The notes: generated from the sequence alone by a model not told the origin. A DNA stretch of 64,000 nt from Grammothele lineata (GCA_002150815.3 NDFF03000011.1:744001-808000); one strand, 5' to 3'. Positions 35,028 through 47,955 are shown, counted from the first letter of the stretch. Made by a program: numbers and translations.

Positions 35028-37333
35028 ATGACCGACTACATCCGCCGTCTGGTATCTGGCAACAAAGCACGTCATAAAGATAACGAGTTAGATCTCGAGC
35101 TCGGTGAGCACTTTTCGACAATTGAAACACCGGTGCGTACTCAGCGTGCCGCGCCCTGCAGACCTCGCATACATTACCGATCATGTGATGGTAATGGGAT
35201 ACCCCGCTACAGGCATCGAGGGTTTCTATCGCAACCGCAGAGAGGATGCCAAACGATTCCTGGAACATCGACACGGGAAGAACTTCTGGGTGTTCAACTT
35301 TTGTCCCATCAAAGAGAACTCGTACCCCGAAAGCGTGTTCGACGGCAGAGTGAGCCGCTACCCCTTTCCCGACCATCAGTGAGTACGAGCTTCCCCGCCC
35401 TGCGGTCACTCCAACTCCAAGTGACTGCTGTAAGATGGCAGCCGCGCAAAAATACTCCTTGCCAACCAGAGCGAAGACCCTTGCGCTGACTACGATCTGC
35501 CTTCAGTGCGCCACCGCTCGCCATCCTCCCCCTAGTCGCGCGGGAGATCCGCCTGTGGCTTGACGGGTCGCCAGACCGTGTGGCCGTCCTGCACTGCAAA
35601 GGTTAGTCCCCCATCCAAAATCCTCCGTGGCACACCCGGCCGTGGCGCGGCTCACGCGCAGCCTTTGTGGCACTCGCGATCTCCACAGCGGGCAAGGGGC
35701 GGTCTGGCACCATGGCCTGCGCGTACTTGCTCACCCTGAACGTCGCCCCAACGGAACCTCAGCTCGCGCAGCGCAGCCTGACGGCAAAGGAGCGCGCAAA
35801 GACCGCCGCGGAACGTGTGATGGACGCGATGCCTGCAGACGAGGCTGCCGCGGAGGTCATCAGCGCCACGACCCAGGCCGAAGAGGACCTCGTTAAACTC
35901 GAGCTCGCCGATAATGGCTACACCGCGGACACCGCGGACAAGCCCAATCCTGAGCTCACCAAAGCCTCTACGCCCGACGCGATCCCAGCGGTAGAGCAGG
36001 GGCAGGACGCCCCGACGCGCAAGGACACGGCGAACAGCCTGAGCCATGTACTCGACCTGCACACCGCCCAGCGGATGCAGCGCCCCTCCTCGCCCTCCTC
36101 GAAGCTCAAACAGGGCGTCAGCATCCCGAGCCAGCGACGCTGGCTCTACTACTGGTCCCTCCTCATCGCGCACCAAGGCCCCCCGGGATTCTGGTCCACC
36201 GACCCTGCCGTCCTCGCGCGATCCGCGCCGAAGATCCGCCTCACGGGCATCACAATTCGTATGCGCGAGCTCGGCGGACTCAAGGCCGGGCTGGTCCGTG
36301 CAGCGAACGCCCTGCTCGACGGCGCGGGGAAGCGCAGAGTAGATGTCAAGGGCGCGAGCCGCGTGTGGGCGTCGCTTGCGCGGTACGACGACGAGCTCGT
36401 CGAGGAGCTGGAGAAGTGGGAACGGCACACCCGGGACGACTCGTCCGATGAGGACATGGGTGTGCGTCGGCCTGGGTCGGGAACGATGGAAGGGGAGGCG
36501 ATCGCGGATGTGTTCAAGGACGGGAAGTGGGACAGCAAGAAGATGGTGCGGAGCTTTGCTCGGATGGGACCGGTGCGCGACGAAGATATCCGGAAGGAGA
36601 CGTCAGATGAGGCGGGTTCTAATTCCGACTCTGCTTGATTGAAGACTGACGATCTGTCACAGCACGGCAAGATCGAGACGTACTCTCTGCGGCCGCTGAC
36701 GAGCGATAAGTGGCAGATTATCCGCGACCATATCGCATCCGACCCCAAACATCAGTCAAACTCGCAGGAGGCCAGCCTCGATGCCGTCCATGAAGCAGAC
36801 GACCCGTCCCTCTACGACGTCACCCAGACTCTCGACAGTGATGGTGGCGTCGTCCTCGACGCCCACCGCGAAGTGCGCGTCAAGCTCTACCTCGGACAGG
36901 TCAGTATCATTCTCTTGCCCCGCACCAGGCCCTGGCTCACCACGATTTCCTGCCGCTCCCTTCCTTGCTCAACACGCATGTGTCCTCCGCCACTGTGTTA
37001 CAACCCACTTAGGTATTCATGGGTTGGTTTTGGTTCATCCCTACGTTCCACATGCCCCACCCGCGCGGCAGTGGCGCAAAAGGTACAACGTTGGTGTTGA
37101 CGCGCAAGGAGCTCGACTTCCCCGTCGGGATCGGTGCGAACATCCTCGACGTTGCAGTCTCGATGGAGTGGTGCGCGGAGGCTGCAGACGTCGTGGACCC
37201 GCCCGAGCGTGCGACCAGCACGGACATCGAGGAAGGCAGGGAGGAACCGGCGGGGGTGGCGGCATCGCTGCCGGCAGTTATGACTGGGGAAGGGCGGGAG
37301 GTCGTGGAGGCGCAGCAGGCCGCGGAGGATTAG
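35028..37333 (+). CDS. TEP1: PTEN/Tep1-type phosphatidylinositol 3-phosphatase
   Basis: Exons 35028-35103, 35162-35378, 35507-35601, 35689-36611, 36663-36899, 37013-37333; about 622 aa if the fourth junction is right. Opens MTDYIRRLVSGNKARHKD, then DLAYITDHVMVMGYPA and the signature P-loop HCKAGKGRSG with the catalytic Cys near residue 128, split by an intron after HCK. The C2 membrane-binding domain follows, with LTGITIRM before KWDSKKMVRSFARMG and HGKIETYSLRPL and ending around PVGIGANILDVAVSMEW. It would remove the 3-phosphate of PIP3 at the membrane. A long low-complexity insertion (roughly residues 155-240) separates the phosphatase core from C2. No GT-AG pair joins 36611 to 36663 in frame; a GC donor at 36612 is my best guess, and a frameshift is the alternative. 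Confidence 0.87.
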
Positions 37334-37639
37334 ACGTGTGCATGGAGAGATACGCGTTCCGTATACTTTCTTGGAGATTGGTTTCGAATGATGTCCCCGG
37401 TCGTTGACTCTTCATCGACCCCTGCGGAAGTATTTGTTTGTGTCAATGTCGGGCTGGCAGAATTGTGAAAGCGATTGACTGTACCGATAATACCCCGCAT
37501 AAGTCTCAGGTCTCACCCGCCGGAAAGGAGGGAACCGCGCTCATGAACCATGGTTTCGTACTCGAGCGGGAGCCAGGTGATGACGCTTTTGAAACCGTAT
37601 GCTTTGGCATCGACACCGCTGCAAGCGAGAGCTCGGCGT

Positions 37640-38612
37640 GCTGGCAAGGTACGACGACGAACTCGTGGCTGAGCTGGAATCCTCGAAGTACCGGCGGGAG
37701 CGCCGCGCCCGAGACGACTCGTCCGAGCAGGATATGGGTGTGTGCCGGCCATGATGGGAGACGGTGGAAGAGGAAGTGATCACGGATGTGTACAAGGAAG
37801 GCAAGTGAGACAGTAAGAAGATGGTGCGACGTTTTGTTCGGATGAGACCTGTGCACGAAGAAGATGCCAGGATGGATGCCAGTCAAGAGTGAGCCGTCAA
37901 TGCCGTCCTGCCCGATCGAAGGTTGACGATCTATCACAGTAGTACGGCAAAGTCGAGACGTACTCTTCACATCCCTTGGTGACAGATCGTTTGCGACCCT
38001 ATCGCATCCGACACCAAACAGCAGTCGAACCCGCAGAAGGCTGGCGCCGATGCCGTTCATGAAGCAGAGGACTTGTCCATCTACGTACGACGCCACTCAG
38101 ACGCTCCACGATGATGGTGGCGTCATGCTGGACGCCTACTGCGAAGTGCGCGTGAAACTCTATACCTCGGACAGGTCAGTACCATTCTCTCACCGCATAC
38201 ATTGATCTTTATACAAGACCCTACTCGCCATGATTGCCCGCCGCCCCGTGCCTCAATCGCTCAACATGCATTCGCCCCCCACTATCCTCCACCACAACCA
38301 TGTTAGGTATTCATGAACTGGTTTTGGTTCATCCCCAAGCCGCACCCGCGCGGAAGTGGAGCGGCGAAAGGCACAACGTTGGTGCTGACGCGCTAGGAGC
38401 CCGCCGGTTTCCCCGCCGGCATCGGTGCGGACGTCCCTGAACGTCCTCGACGTCGCGGTGTCGACGGCGTGGCGCGCGGAGGCTGCGGGCGTCGTTGGCC
38501 CGCCCGAGTGTGCGACGGGCACGGACATTGAAGAGGGGACAGCAGGGCGCTGCCGGCAGTAGTTACTGAAGGGCGTTCGGCATTGGAGGTTTAGTAGGCT
38601 GCGGAAGATTAG
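37640..38612 (+). pseudogene. Decayed tandem copy of the PTEN 3' half
   Basis: The segment from about 37640 to 38612 aligns with about 36380-37333, and similarity continues into the 3' flank to about 38790. Intact-looking bits include YDDELV-like and RDDSSEQDMG. The copy lacks the phosphatase core and P-loop, has an in-frame stop soon after the acidic stretch (about 37806) and several indels. No function is expected. Confidence 0.8.
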
Positions 38613-38789
38613 ACGCGGCATTGCGACATGTTTGGTCATGGAAAGAGCTCGAGAGACACGCTCTGTATGTTTTCTTGGACGCCGATTTCGAACGATGCTA
38701 CGCTGGTTCTCAACCGCTGACTCTTTTTGTGACCTCTATGGAACTGTTTACTTGCATCAATGTCTAGTAAGGAGTATCGTGAAAAGGAG

Positions 38790-40386
38790 TGTGAATACCG
38801 ATGAAATTCCGTGCAGGTGGATGCGTCGATCTGTTCGAGAAGGACCACCTGGCGACCGATCTGGCGCCAATAGAGTTTTAGCTTGAGCCAAAATGACTGG
38901 TTAGTTACTGCCAACAGTACAAAAGTAGCAAAACGCATAGAACTAGGTAAAACACATAGCTCAGCGACTTAGAGTGGCACCGAGCACGTTGAGCCCAGCT
39001 GAGCTCCAAAGCTGCAGGGTCATAGGCTGGTGAAACATCTGGACTGAGTAGCTACAATCGGTTAGACCATCCACACAGAGATCCGCAGCTGACTGACGCA
39101 CTGTTGTCATGCTCCTGCGCGTCTACGTAACGCTGAGCGGGATGGAGAAGGCTCGGAGGAGGCAGCCATCAATCACACCGCCCTGATGTTTTAGTGTGGG
39201 TAAGTGTCCCCGGATGACCGTCGAGAGCACGGTGGCTAATCACGTCAAGCATGCTCGAATGCGAAGTGGATCTAGGCTCGAGTCCCAGCTCGAGCTTGGA
39301 AGCCAGAGGGGTCATGCGCGAAGCTTGTGTTGCTGGGGACAGCAGACTCGACTGCCCTGACGTTTGAGGGAAGAGTTGTTGATTGAAAAGACAGGCGCTT
39401 GGAAGCCGGCGGAGCAACAGGCGCGTCGACTCGGGCCTTCTTGAGCGGCCGAAGCCTGACCGGCCTGACCGAATGGAGGGCAAAGAGAACGAGAGATTGG
39501 GGCCCTGTGTGCCTGTGTGCAGGGCACCTTCTCTGTGGTCGCCCGAATCAGTTGGGCGGTGTGGTGCAGATTGGGCAACCACCTTGACTCACAAGCATTC
39601 CAGAAAGGAGACACATCCGCCCACACCGCGTGATGCGCCCGAAGACGATGCTTTTCCTTCCTCGATGGCGAGTCGAGAGTCGGCGTAAGCGTTCGACGGC
39701 CGCCCGCCGGCATGCTTTGTCGCTGCCGAGAGACCCCGGACTGCCCGCTGTCGACGCGATTGGTGGGCCGGAGGCTATTGCCCACGCGCTTTCGGGGTCC
39801 CGGCGACCTCTATCGCCATTCTGAGACCCGGGCCGCTCCCTCTCAAATCGGCAAATCGGGTACTCTCCTCCGCTAGATCGGAATGGCCAACGCTAGAAGG
39901 CAAGGGCTCTCCTCCATAGCTGGGAATGCTGCTGACGCTGCTGCAGGCCGTTGAGAAGAAACTTGTCGAGCGACAACACGCTGCGGCATCCCGTTCGCGG
40001 CGACGGAACATGTTTATAGCATGCAATTAGTGGGCAATTGAGTCGAGCTGATGAGCCGCCTCGAGAGTTATCGTCGGAGATGATGGCGGCTTTAGAGACC
40101 GCTGGCGCGTCAGATTGGGCCCGGGATCCGGGGTCGGGGGAACCAAACCTAGTGATGGAGCAGTGGGCGGAAGCATACGCGAGATCCCGCGAGGTCAGAC
40201 CGACACCCCAGCCCAGGGTCCCCACAACATATCATCTTCTCACAACGCCTCCATCGGGCCTATGCCCTGGCCCTCTCTTCCTTTGCCTCCTACCTCCATC
40301 CTCTGACCCCCTACCCCCGACGTCCAGCCCCCGCGGCTGCATACATGCCACGACCAGGGAATGCTCGCCTTCGGGATTAGGGTGGC
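38790..40386. other. Intergenic, no supported gene
   Basis: Short overlapping frames on both strands (for example around 39312-39785) show no domains. It probably holds the 5' flank of the seven-helix gene. Confidence 0.45.
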
Positions 40387-42509
40387 ATGGTTTTCCCTCT
40401 CCCTTGCAGGTGCGTCCTACCTTCCAATCGCGAGCGCTCTTCCACCGCCGCTTTCGCCCTGCTTACTGCGCCGCCGCTCTCCATAGGTCTGCTGAGCAGC
40501 TTCGCTGCTCTCCCCGCTTTTGCGCATGCGCTGGACGGCTACCTTATCCCTGTGCTGTATACCCTCACCAACTTTGTACTTCAGGGTCTCTTCTGTCTCG
40601 GTGAGTTCATCCATTTGACCGAGGTGTCGAACGGAAGAGAATGACCGGACATGACGGAAGGGATGATATGGCACATGAATCCGTTCGAGATGCCTCGGGC
40701 GTTCTGCATTGGTGAGTTCTATCAGGCCGCGCTCCATGCGGCACACATCCCGATCTCCGATTAACACCCCATGGACCCACACAAGCACAATCCTCCCTGC
40801 TCGGCCTGGCCTGGACGTCTATGGTCTCCGTCACCTCTTTCATCTGCTTTCACAATTCCATGTCTATATTGCGGCCCTCGAGCGGAGGACCTCTTTGCCC
40901 TGCGCAATTGTACGTATTCGCGTCCTGGCATTGTCCGCTCAGCCGATGCTGATCTTACACTAGACTTCGCCGAAGAAATAGACGATGGCACCCGGCGTAC
41001 CTGCTCTTGGTGTTTATACCGCCAGCGGCGTTCGCCGCGTACCTCACGCTCGCCCTTCGGTTCAGCGCCTTTGAAACCGCAGATGGGCTAAACTGCGATG
41101 TGACAAACCCCGTGTGGTTAGTGCCAAGACGTGCTTCTTCAACTGCGGCACTGACGCAGTCTTCTGGCATACAGGATCCGTCTGTTCAGTTATGCTGGAG
41201 TAACGCTGCTCTTTGCAATCCCATCCCTCCTTCTCACAGGAGCAGCGACCATTCAGTTCCACATTCATTCGCCCCGCCACATCCGCTCTTTTGGCTCCCG
41301 ACCCAACGACCAGTTCACCTCCGTTCCCCTCCGACGAAAGTCCAAGTCTCGACGCAACCATCCATGGCAGGAAGCGAAAAGTTTCGACGACCCGCCCCTC
41401 GAGAGCGCCATGCCCCCACTCTCGCACGCCCCCACCCACGCCAGCGACGAAGCCCGCAGCCTCACCCCCTCGGGCACCATCGTCGGCGAGGCCCTCCCCA
41501 CCCCTCCCGAGTCCCTCTCCTCCGCCTCCGCCCGCGCACGCATCGCCCCCGGCCGCGCCCCCGTAAGCCCGGGCGTGATCCGCCCCGGAATGCGCTACCA
41601 CCTCCCCTTCCAATGGCAGCCGCCCTCCCCGCGCAGCTCTGTCGGGCGGTCCCCGCACCTGCGCGACTCCTCCGACGGCACGCAGCCCTCCGCGCGGCAC
41701 ACCCCGTCCCCGCTCGTGTTCGCGACGCCCGCGCCGGACGAGCAGGGCGGCGGCGGCGGCGGGCCGCACCTGATGACGGTCTCGACGACGCCCGACCTGG
41801 ATGTCGCCGAGCAACGAATGTACGACGCCGCGCCGTGGCTGCGCGAAGAGAAGGCCTTCCTGCGGCACATAGAGGCCCGCGGCGGGCCCGGGCACGCGCA
41901 GGCGAAGAACGTGAAGATGCATAGAGCTCGCAGCCGGGACCGGGACCGGGACAGGAGGGACCGGATCGGCCTTGACGACGATGACGACGGCGACGGCGAC
42001 GGATATGATGACGGCGACGGCGTGGGCGGGGAGCTGCGGTGGATCCGGCACTCGAACGAATACGCGTCGTCGGCCAAGTCCGAGCTCGAGTTCGCGCGGT
42101 CCCCCGCGCGGGACGACTTTGAGGGCGCGACGAGGCGGCCGTCGCCTGTGAATGGTGCGTCCGCTTTACCCCCACTCCTCCCCTCTCCTTCACCCGTCTC
42201 TCTTTCTTGCTGTCGGCTCGTGCTGACTTCTCGTCCGCCGTAGTTTCGACGTACGACGCGGGGCTCGCAGAACCCCCAATACCCGACCCTAGACGCCTAG
42301 TATGGCGCCTCCTCTTCTTCCAGCTACTATCCTCCGTGACCCAGATCCTCGCGACGGTCTCCTCCCTCGTCGACATGTTTGCGAGGCACCATCCCCCGAT
42401 GGCGCTCGGTACGCAGCACGTCGCGTTGCTGCTGCTCGCGTGGGCGCCCTTCATCTCGTTCGGGGTGTGCCCTCGGGGTTTGCTGGGGCTGTGTAACTGG
42501 GGTCGATAG
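40387..42509 (+). CDS. Seven-helix receptor-like membrane protein with long loop
   Basis: Exons 40387-40600, 40661-40711, 40786-40909, 40964-41116, 41175-42154, 42244-42509 (595 aa). Seven hydrophobic segments can be read: two in exon 1, one around AQSSLLGLAWTSMVSV, one around YLLLVFIPPAAFAAYL, one around YAGVTLLFAIPSLLLTG, then WRLLFFQLLSSVTQIL and HVALLLLAWAPFISF. Between helices 5 and 6 lies a loop of about 300 residues, Ser/Pro-rich and ending in an Arg/Asp-repeat and acidic run. Seven helices plus a long third loop suggests a G-protein-coupled receptor-like protein, but I recognise no named family. The start is the least certain part: an acceptor-like site lies just inside the first exon, so an upstream exon is possible. 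Confidence 0.7.
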
Positions 42510-43227
42510 CGTAGGCGTCGACCCCCTCTCTCGCTTTTGATCTCCGTGGGACTGCTCCTTTCGATGTCTTGGTATACTCTCCGCATCCCTTTTCATTCGA
42601 TAGTCTTTGTCTTCTCTGTACAAATTCCCGGCTCATCTCAGTGCCCGATCCAAGCTCACGCTCCCTCTCCAGCTCATGCTCTCATTCTCTCCTTCGCCTC
42701 TCTCTCCTGTCTCTTTTCTCTCGCATCCGTGGCTATACCCTACCGCCATACCAACCAATGTATGAGTAATTGTGCTTCTACGTATCTCACACACGCCGTT
42801 GCTTCTCTCTAATCACTCTCCTCTCCCCTCTCCTCTCCTCCCACTACGCGCATATCGTCCTGCCGCCCGTGCGCCGCTTCGTCCTTACCACCCCGCTTAT
42901 CCTCTCCCCAACCTCTCCCTCTCCTGTTGGCACCGTCGCCGTCGAAAGCTCTGGATACGCTAAGACGGGTGTGTTTGTACTGTAGTTGTACGGCTGGTCA
43001 CTCGCGCGCATTGGCGTTGGATGGAAGAAAAAAGTCTTAAATCTCTACCTCGTTTGACAGAGTGTTGCGCCGCTCTCACGAGTCCCTCGGGAGAACAAGG
43101 GCTCCAGCAGCCACGCAAAGAACCCAAAATGTGTGTGAACGCAAGAATGCAATCAAAGACGCGAGAGCAAAAACGATGATACAAGCAACGACGGAGGGTA
43201 CTGTACTATACATAACTGCATCCAAAC
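42510..43227. other. Intergenic, pyrimidine-rich
   Basis: 3' flanks of two converging genes. C/T-rich tracts at about 42780-42850. No gene. Confidence 0.5.
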
Positions 43228-44291
43228 CTAGAACCCGCGGCGCGAGACGAAGTTCTGCAAGCCAGGTCCCCGTCAGCACTGTGCGCGCCAGAACCCCGAG
43301 CGAGCACAAGGCCCGGGCCTCGTGGTCCTCGGAGATGGACACGGAGCATTTGGCCGTGTCCGTGTCCACCACCGAACCTCTGGCCTCGATGGTTCGCAGG
43401 AGGGAAAGGGGATGCTCACCTCGACGTCGTGGGGTGTGACGACCCCAAGGACAAATTTGCGGTCGTAGTCTGTGACGATGGCGAAGATGTTGTTCGCCAG
43501 GAAAGCCTCGAGCTCTGCCAATGGGGTGGAGGGCGTGATGATCGTGTAGGGCGTCGCTGCGGTCCGCTTGAATCGGGACATGTACTTGTTCACCTTGTCG
43601 TCCTGCCAGAGGGGGGCGCGGCCGTCCAGAGATCAGGATTGGAAATCCGAAAGTCGGAAGGGGGGGGGGGCGGCGGGAGAGGGGGATCGTCCGCGCGCAG
43701 TGAGAGGAAGCGTCTCCGTTCAGCATAACGCCTTGCCTAGTGCCGGAACGGGGGAGAGACTCACAGGGCTCGCCTCGCCGGCTTCCCACTTGGACTTGAG
43801 CACGGCGACGTCGATGTATCCCAGCGGTTTCCGCTTCCGGTCGAGAACCCTAGCAACGCATATTGCGAGAAGGCGCGGGCATAGGGGAGGAAGGGGACTG
43901 CGCGTCAGCAAGCGAGTTCCGTCTTTCCCTCCCCATTCAATAACACCGAGTGGGCCGCCCGCCTCCCGGGCCCGAGAGAATGAAATACGCGTCCACGCGC
44001 AGCTTGTGGGACGCGCCAGAACGAGGCGTTGCGGAGATAAGACACTCACGGTATGTGTGAAAAGTCGCGTTCGTACGCCATCTCGATCGCGCGCGAGATG
44101 GCCTCGTCTGCGGGGAGCGCAAATGCCGGGGGTAATTGGAGGTCCTACGCACGGGATATGGCCGAGACATGTAAGCCTTTCGAGTTGGGTTACGGCTAGA
44201 GACTTGGGTGCGCGCTGACCTCTACGACCGCTCCGCGGAACTTGTCGCCACCAAGTGGCTGAACCAGACCATTGGGTGTTGTAACGGCCAT
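43228..44291 (-). CDS. Small CBS-domain protein
   Basis: Exons 44220-44291, 44050-44144, 43765-43849, 43420-43602, 43228-43254 give 153 aa. The protein is essentially one CBS pair: first motif PADEAISRAIEMAYERDFSHIPVLD with GYIDVAVLK, second YTIITPSTPLAELEAFL with NNIFAIVTDYDRKFVLGVVTPHDVE. CBS pairs bind adenine nucleotides and act as regulatory modules; here there is no attached catalytic domain, so it may sense energy state or regulate a partner in trans. The last exon encodes only NFVSRRGF. Such proteins are sometimes labelled cystathionine beta-synthase by automatic annotation, which the absence of the PLP domain rules out. It is divergent from RPN1. Confidence 0.85.
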
Positions 44292-44685
44292 CTCCCTCAA
44301 TCGAGGACCAGAAAGAACGAATATCCAAGGGGTAGGAAGGGGAAGGGCCGGGCGTCGACTGAAAGCGTCCCGGGGACGTGCAGCGGGTTTTAAGAGACAA
44401 GGCGCGTCGAGACCTGGATCAGGCCATCCTCGGTCGTGCAATACACAGAATCGCTTCATCGCCCGCCATTTCTGCTGCCTCGGCTTTCTCCGACTGAATC
44501 CGGGGTTAGTCACGTGGACCAGTTCCTGTTATAGCGTGTTTCGAGTACCGGGAAACGCGTAATTCGGTTGACCCTAAATCGAGGTTGGCGAGACGTGCAC
44601 TGACGCGTCGCGTCTGAGCATCTCAGCGCGGGCCTCGCAAGCTCTCGGTCCTTAGTCCTTTACCTCTCCTCTCCCTCCGCTTGCC
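44292..44685. promoter_or_regulatory. Bidirectional promoter region CBS / RPN1
   Basis: A 394-bp divergent intergenic region. A pyrimidine-rich tract (44650-44680) lies just before the RPN1 ATG. No TATA box seen, as usual for housekeeping genes. Confidence 0.4.
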
Positions 44686-47600
44686 ATGCCTGACCCCACG
44701 CAACTTGCTATTCCCGTGCCTTCGGAGGACCCGAAGAAGAAGAAGCAGGAAGAGAAACCGGAGGACGCAAAGGATGCTGCCGCCAAGAAGAAGGAGGAGG
44801 AGAAGGAGGGCGAGGAACTCGTGCGTACATCCCTGTGACTGCAGCCAGTCTCCGCTCACACTGGACACATCGTAGTCGGAAGAGGATCTCCAGCTTAAGA
44901 ACGAGTTGGAGATGCTCATTGAACGTCTTCGGGTAAGTTCACCATGTCTCTCTGGATTAGAACGCGTACTAACTCTCGATGTGGCTTATGCTAGGAACCC
45001 AACACTGAGCTCTACCGGCCTGCGCTAGAGACTCTTAGGACCCTCATTAGAACATCTACGTCTTCCATGACCTCCGTCCCTAAACCTCTCAAATTCCTCC
45101 ACCCTCATTACCCCGATCTGCAGTCATTGTATGAGACATGGCCCGCGTCTGAAAACAAGGTGGGCACGCTCTCAACTCTTAGGATCACGAATTGCAGCTG
45201 ATGCAGAATTGCAGAGTCTCTTCGCAGATATCTTGTCTGTTCTGGCGATGACATATTCTGACACGCAACCCCGAGGCACCCTCCGCTACCGCCTACTCTC
45301 CGCTTCCCTCAGTCCTTCATCACCACTATCCGAACCTGGCTCATGGGGACACGAGTATGTACGACACTTGGCTGCAGAGCTCGGCGAGGAATACAGCTCG
45401 CGTGAATTCGACGAGGCAGGAGTAGAGAAAGAATCGGAGGAGAACAAGGTGCCGGGCACTGTGGAAGACCTCCGTGCGCTTGCCCTGCAGTGCGCCACGT
45501 TCCTCTTGCAACATAACGCTGAGCCGGACGCGGTGGATCTGCTTGAGGAGTTGGAGATCGTGGACAAGATTGTGGATCTAGTGGACGAGAACACGTACGA
45601 ACGTGTATGTCAGTACATGATTCGGTGAGTGGCTTGTGAGGCAGTTGCGGCCATGGTCCTGACTTTCCTCAGATGCGTGAACCTTCTTCCCCCACCAGAC
45701 GACCTCTCCTTCCTTCGCACAGCGCATAGCATATACGCTAAGCACAACAAGTTCCCCCAAGCGCTTTCCCTCTCAATACGTCTTGGCGACCCCGATCTCA
45801 TTCGTGCAGACTTCCATGCCCCCGCGAATCCTAGCATGAAGAAGCAGCTTGCGTTCATCCTTGCACGTGCACAGGTACCGAAGGAGTGGCTGGAGAACTC
45901 GGAAGATGGTATGGACGATGGAGACTCCGAGCTTCCAGAAGATCTTCTCGACTGCCTGAGTAACACCCGCCTCAGCGCACAGTTCAAGGAGTTCGGAAAG
46001 GAGTTGAACGTCTTGGAGCCTAAGAGTTTGGAGGATGTCTACAAGTCACATCTGGAGAACACAAGTACGCCTTTCGCTCGATTGTACTATAGCCACCAGA
46101 TCTGACGTGGTTTGCAGGATCAACAGCGACCAATGTCGACTCCGCGAAGGCCAACCTTGCCGGTACATTCGTCAACGCTTTTGTCAATGCTGGATTTGGC
46201 AACGAAAAGCTTATGGCGAAGGCGGACGAGGGCGGCAGCTGGGTGTACAAGAACAAGGACCACGGCATGCTCAGCGCCTCCGCAAGTCTCGGGCTTAGTC
46301 TTCTCTGGGACACCGATGAGGGACTGAGCCAGGTCGACAAGTACACCTACTCGCCTGAAGAGCACATCAAGTCCGGTGCGCTCCTCGCCTTCGGTATCCT
46401 GAACTGCGGTGTGCGTACGGAGGCGGACGCGGCCCTTGCGCTACTTGGCGAATACGTTGAGAACAAATCGGCGTCGCTCAAGATATCTGCCATCGTGGGC
46501 CTCGGGCTGGCGTATGTTGGTGCGCAGCGGAGTGATATCATGGACATCCTCCTACCGCTCGTAGCGGACGATGGCGTGTCGATGGAGATTGCATCGCTAG
46601 CAGCCCTAGCACTCGGCTTTATCTTCGTTGGCAGCGCCAACGGCGAGATTGCGAGCACGATCCTGCAGACACTCATGGAGCGAGAAGACAAGCAGCTCGA
46701 CGAGAAGTGGGCGCGGTTTATGGCTCTCGGCCTCGGTTTACTCTACCTCGGTATGTTCCTGTTCCCGTATGAAGGTACCTGTTCGCTCATACAGTCATGG
46801 CCATAGGTGTACAGGAGGGCTCGGATGCTACAATCGCCACTCTTAAGGCGATCGAGCATCAAATCTCTCAAACGGCAGTCATCATGGTCGACATGTGCTC
46901 ATTCGCGGGCACAGGCAACGTACTCAAAGTCCAGGAGCTCCTGCACTACTGTGACGATCATATCGACAAGTCACCAAAGGAGAAGAAGGACGACAAGGAC
47001 ACGACGCCCGAGGAACCTCCCAAGGACGACACGTTCCAAGCGTTCGCCGTCCTTGGTATTGCGCTCGTGGCGATGGGCGAAGAAATAGGCTCTGAGATGT
47101 CATTGCGGCAATTCAACCACCTCGTACGTTTTCGTTCATGTCTTGTCGTATACTCTCGCTGAACCGCGGACTGCGTTCAGATGCATTACGGCGAGCCCAT
47201 CATTCGGAAAGCAGTTCCCCTCGCACTCGGCCTCGTTAGCGCGTCGAATCCTCAGCTGCCCATCATGGACACCCTCTCCAAGTACAGCCACGACAACGAC
47301 CTGCAGGTCGCGCTCAACGCGATCTTCGCAATGGGCCTCATCGGTGCGGGCACGAACAATGCACGTCTCGGGCAAATGCTCCGCCAGCTCGCGGGCTACT
47401 ACTACAAGGAGCCCGACTGCCTGTTCATGGTCCGCATCGCCCAGGGCCTGGTCAACATGGGCAAGGGCACTATCACCATCAACCCCTTCTTCTCGGACCG
47501 GTCGATCATGAGCCGCACGGCAGTCGCGGGCCTCCTCGCGACCCTGACCGCGTTTACGGACGCCAAGGGCTGTAAGTCGTCAACCCCGCTCCTCTCCGTG

Positions 47601-47955
47601 CGTCTTCCCGTGCTGACCCCCCTCGCTCGCTCCAGTCATCCTCGACCGGTACCACTGGATGCTCTACTTCCTCGTGCCGTCCATGTACCCGCGCTTCCTG
47701 ATGACGCTCGACGAGGAGCTGAACAACATCCCCGTGACGGTGCGGGTCGGGCAGGCGGTCGACGTCGTGGGCCAGGCGGGCAAGCCGCGCACGATCTCGG
47801 GCTTCCAGACGCACTCGACGCCCGTGCGGCTCGGGACGACCGAGCGCGCGGAGCTCGCGACGGAGGAGTTCATCCCCTTCGCGCACGTCCTCGAGGGATT
47901 CGTCATCCTCCAGAAGAACCCCGGCTGGGAGAAGGAGGACAAAATGGACGTCTGA
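44686..47955 (+). CDS. RPN1: 26S proteasome regulatory subunit RPN1
   Basis: Nine exons: 44686-44820, 44876-44932, 44995-45159, 45215-45624, 45673-46064, 46118-46750, 46807-47123, 47181-47571, 47636-47955; 939 aa (yeast Rpn1 993). Rpn1 is the scaffold of the 19S base that docks ubiquitin receptors, Ubp6 and UBL proteins. The sequence has the Lys/Glu-rich N-terminal tail, [33 protein letters not shown], and then the proteasome/cyclosome (PC) repeats: [79 protein letters not shown] and [16 protein letters not shown] Lys/Asp-rich insertion ([12 protein letters not shown]) precedes the repeats' second half. The C-terminus ([17 protein letters not shown]) is intact. Confidence 0.95.

Noticed and set aside
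35652..36428. 258-codon minus-strand frame over the PTEN gene
   Set aside because: Shadow of the phosphatase exon; the plus strand carries the P-loop signature.
41462..42586. 374-codon minus-strand frame, very Arg/Ser-rich
   Set aside because: It mirrors the low-complexity loop of the seven-helix protein on the other strand; composition is typical of antisense shadow.
43228..44291. Annotation as cystathionine beta-synthase
   Set aside because: Only CBS motifs are present; there is no PLP-binding catalytic domain.
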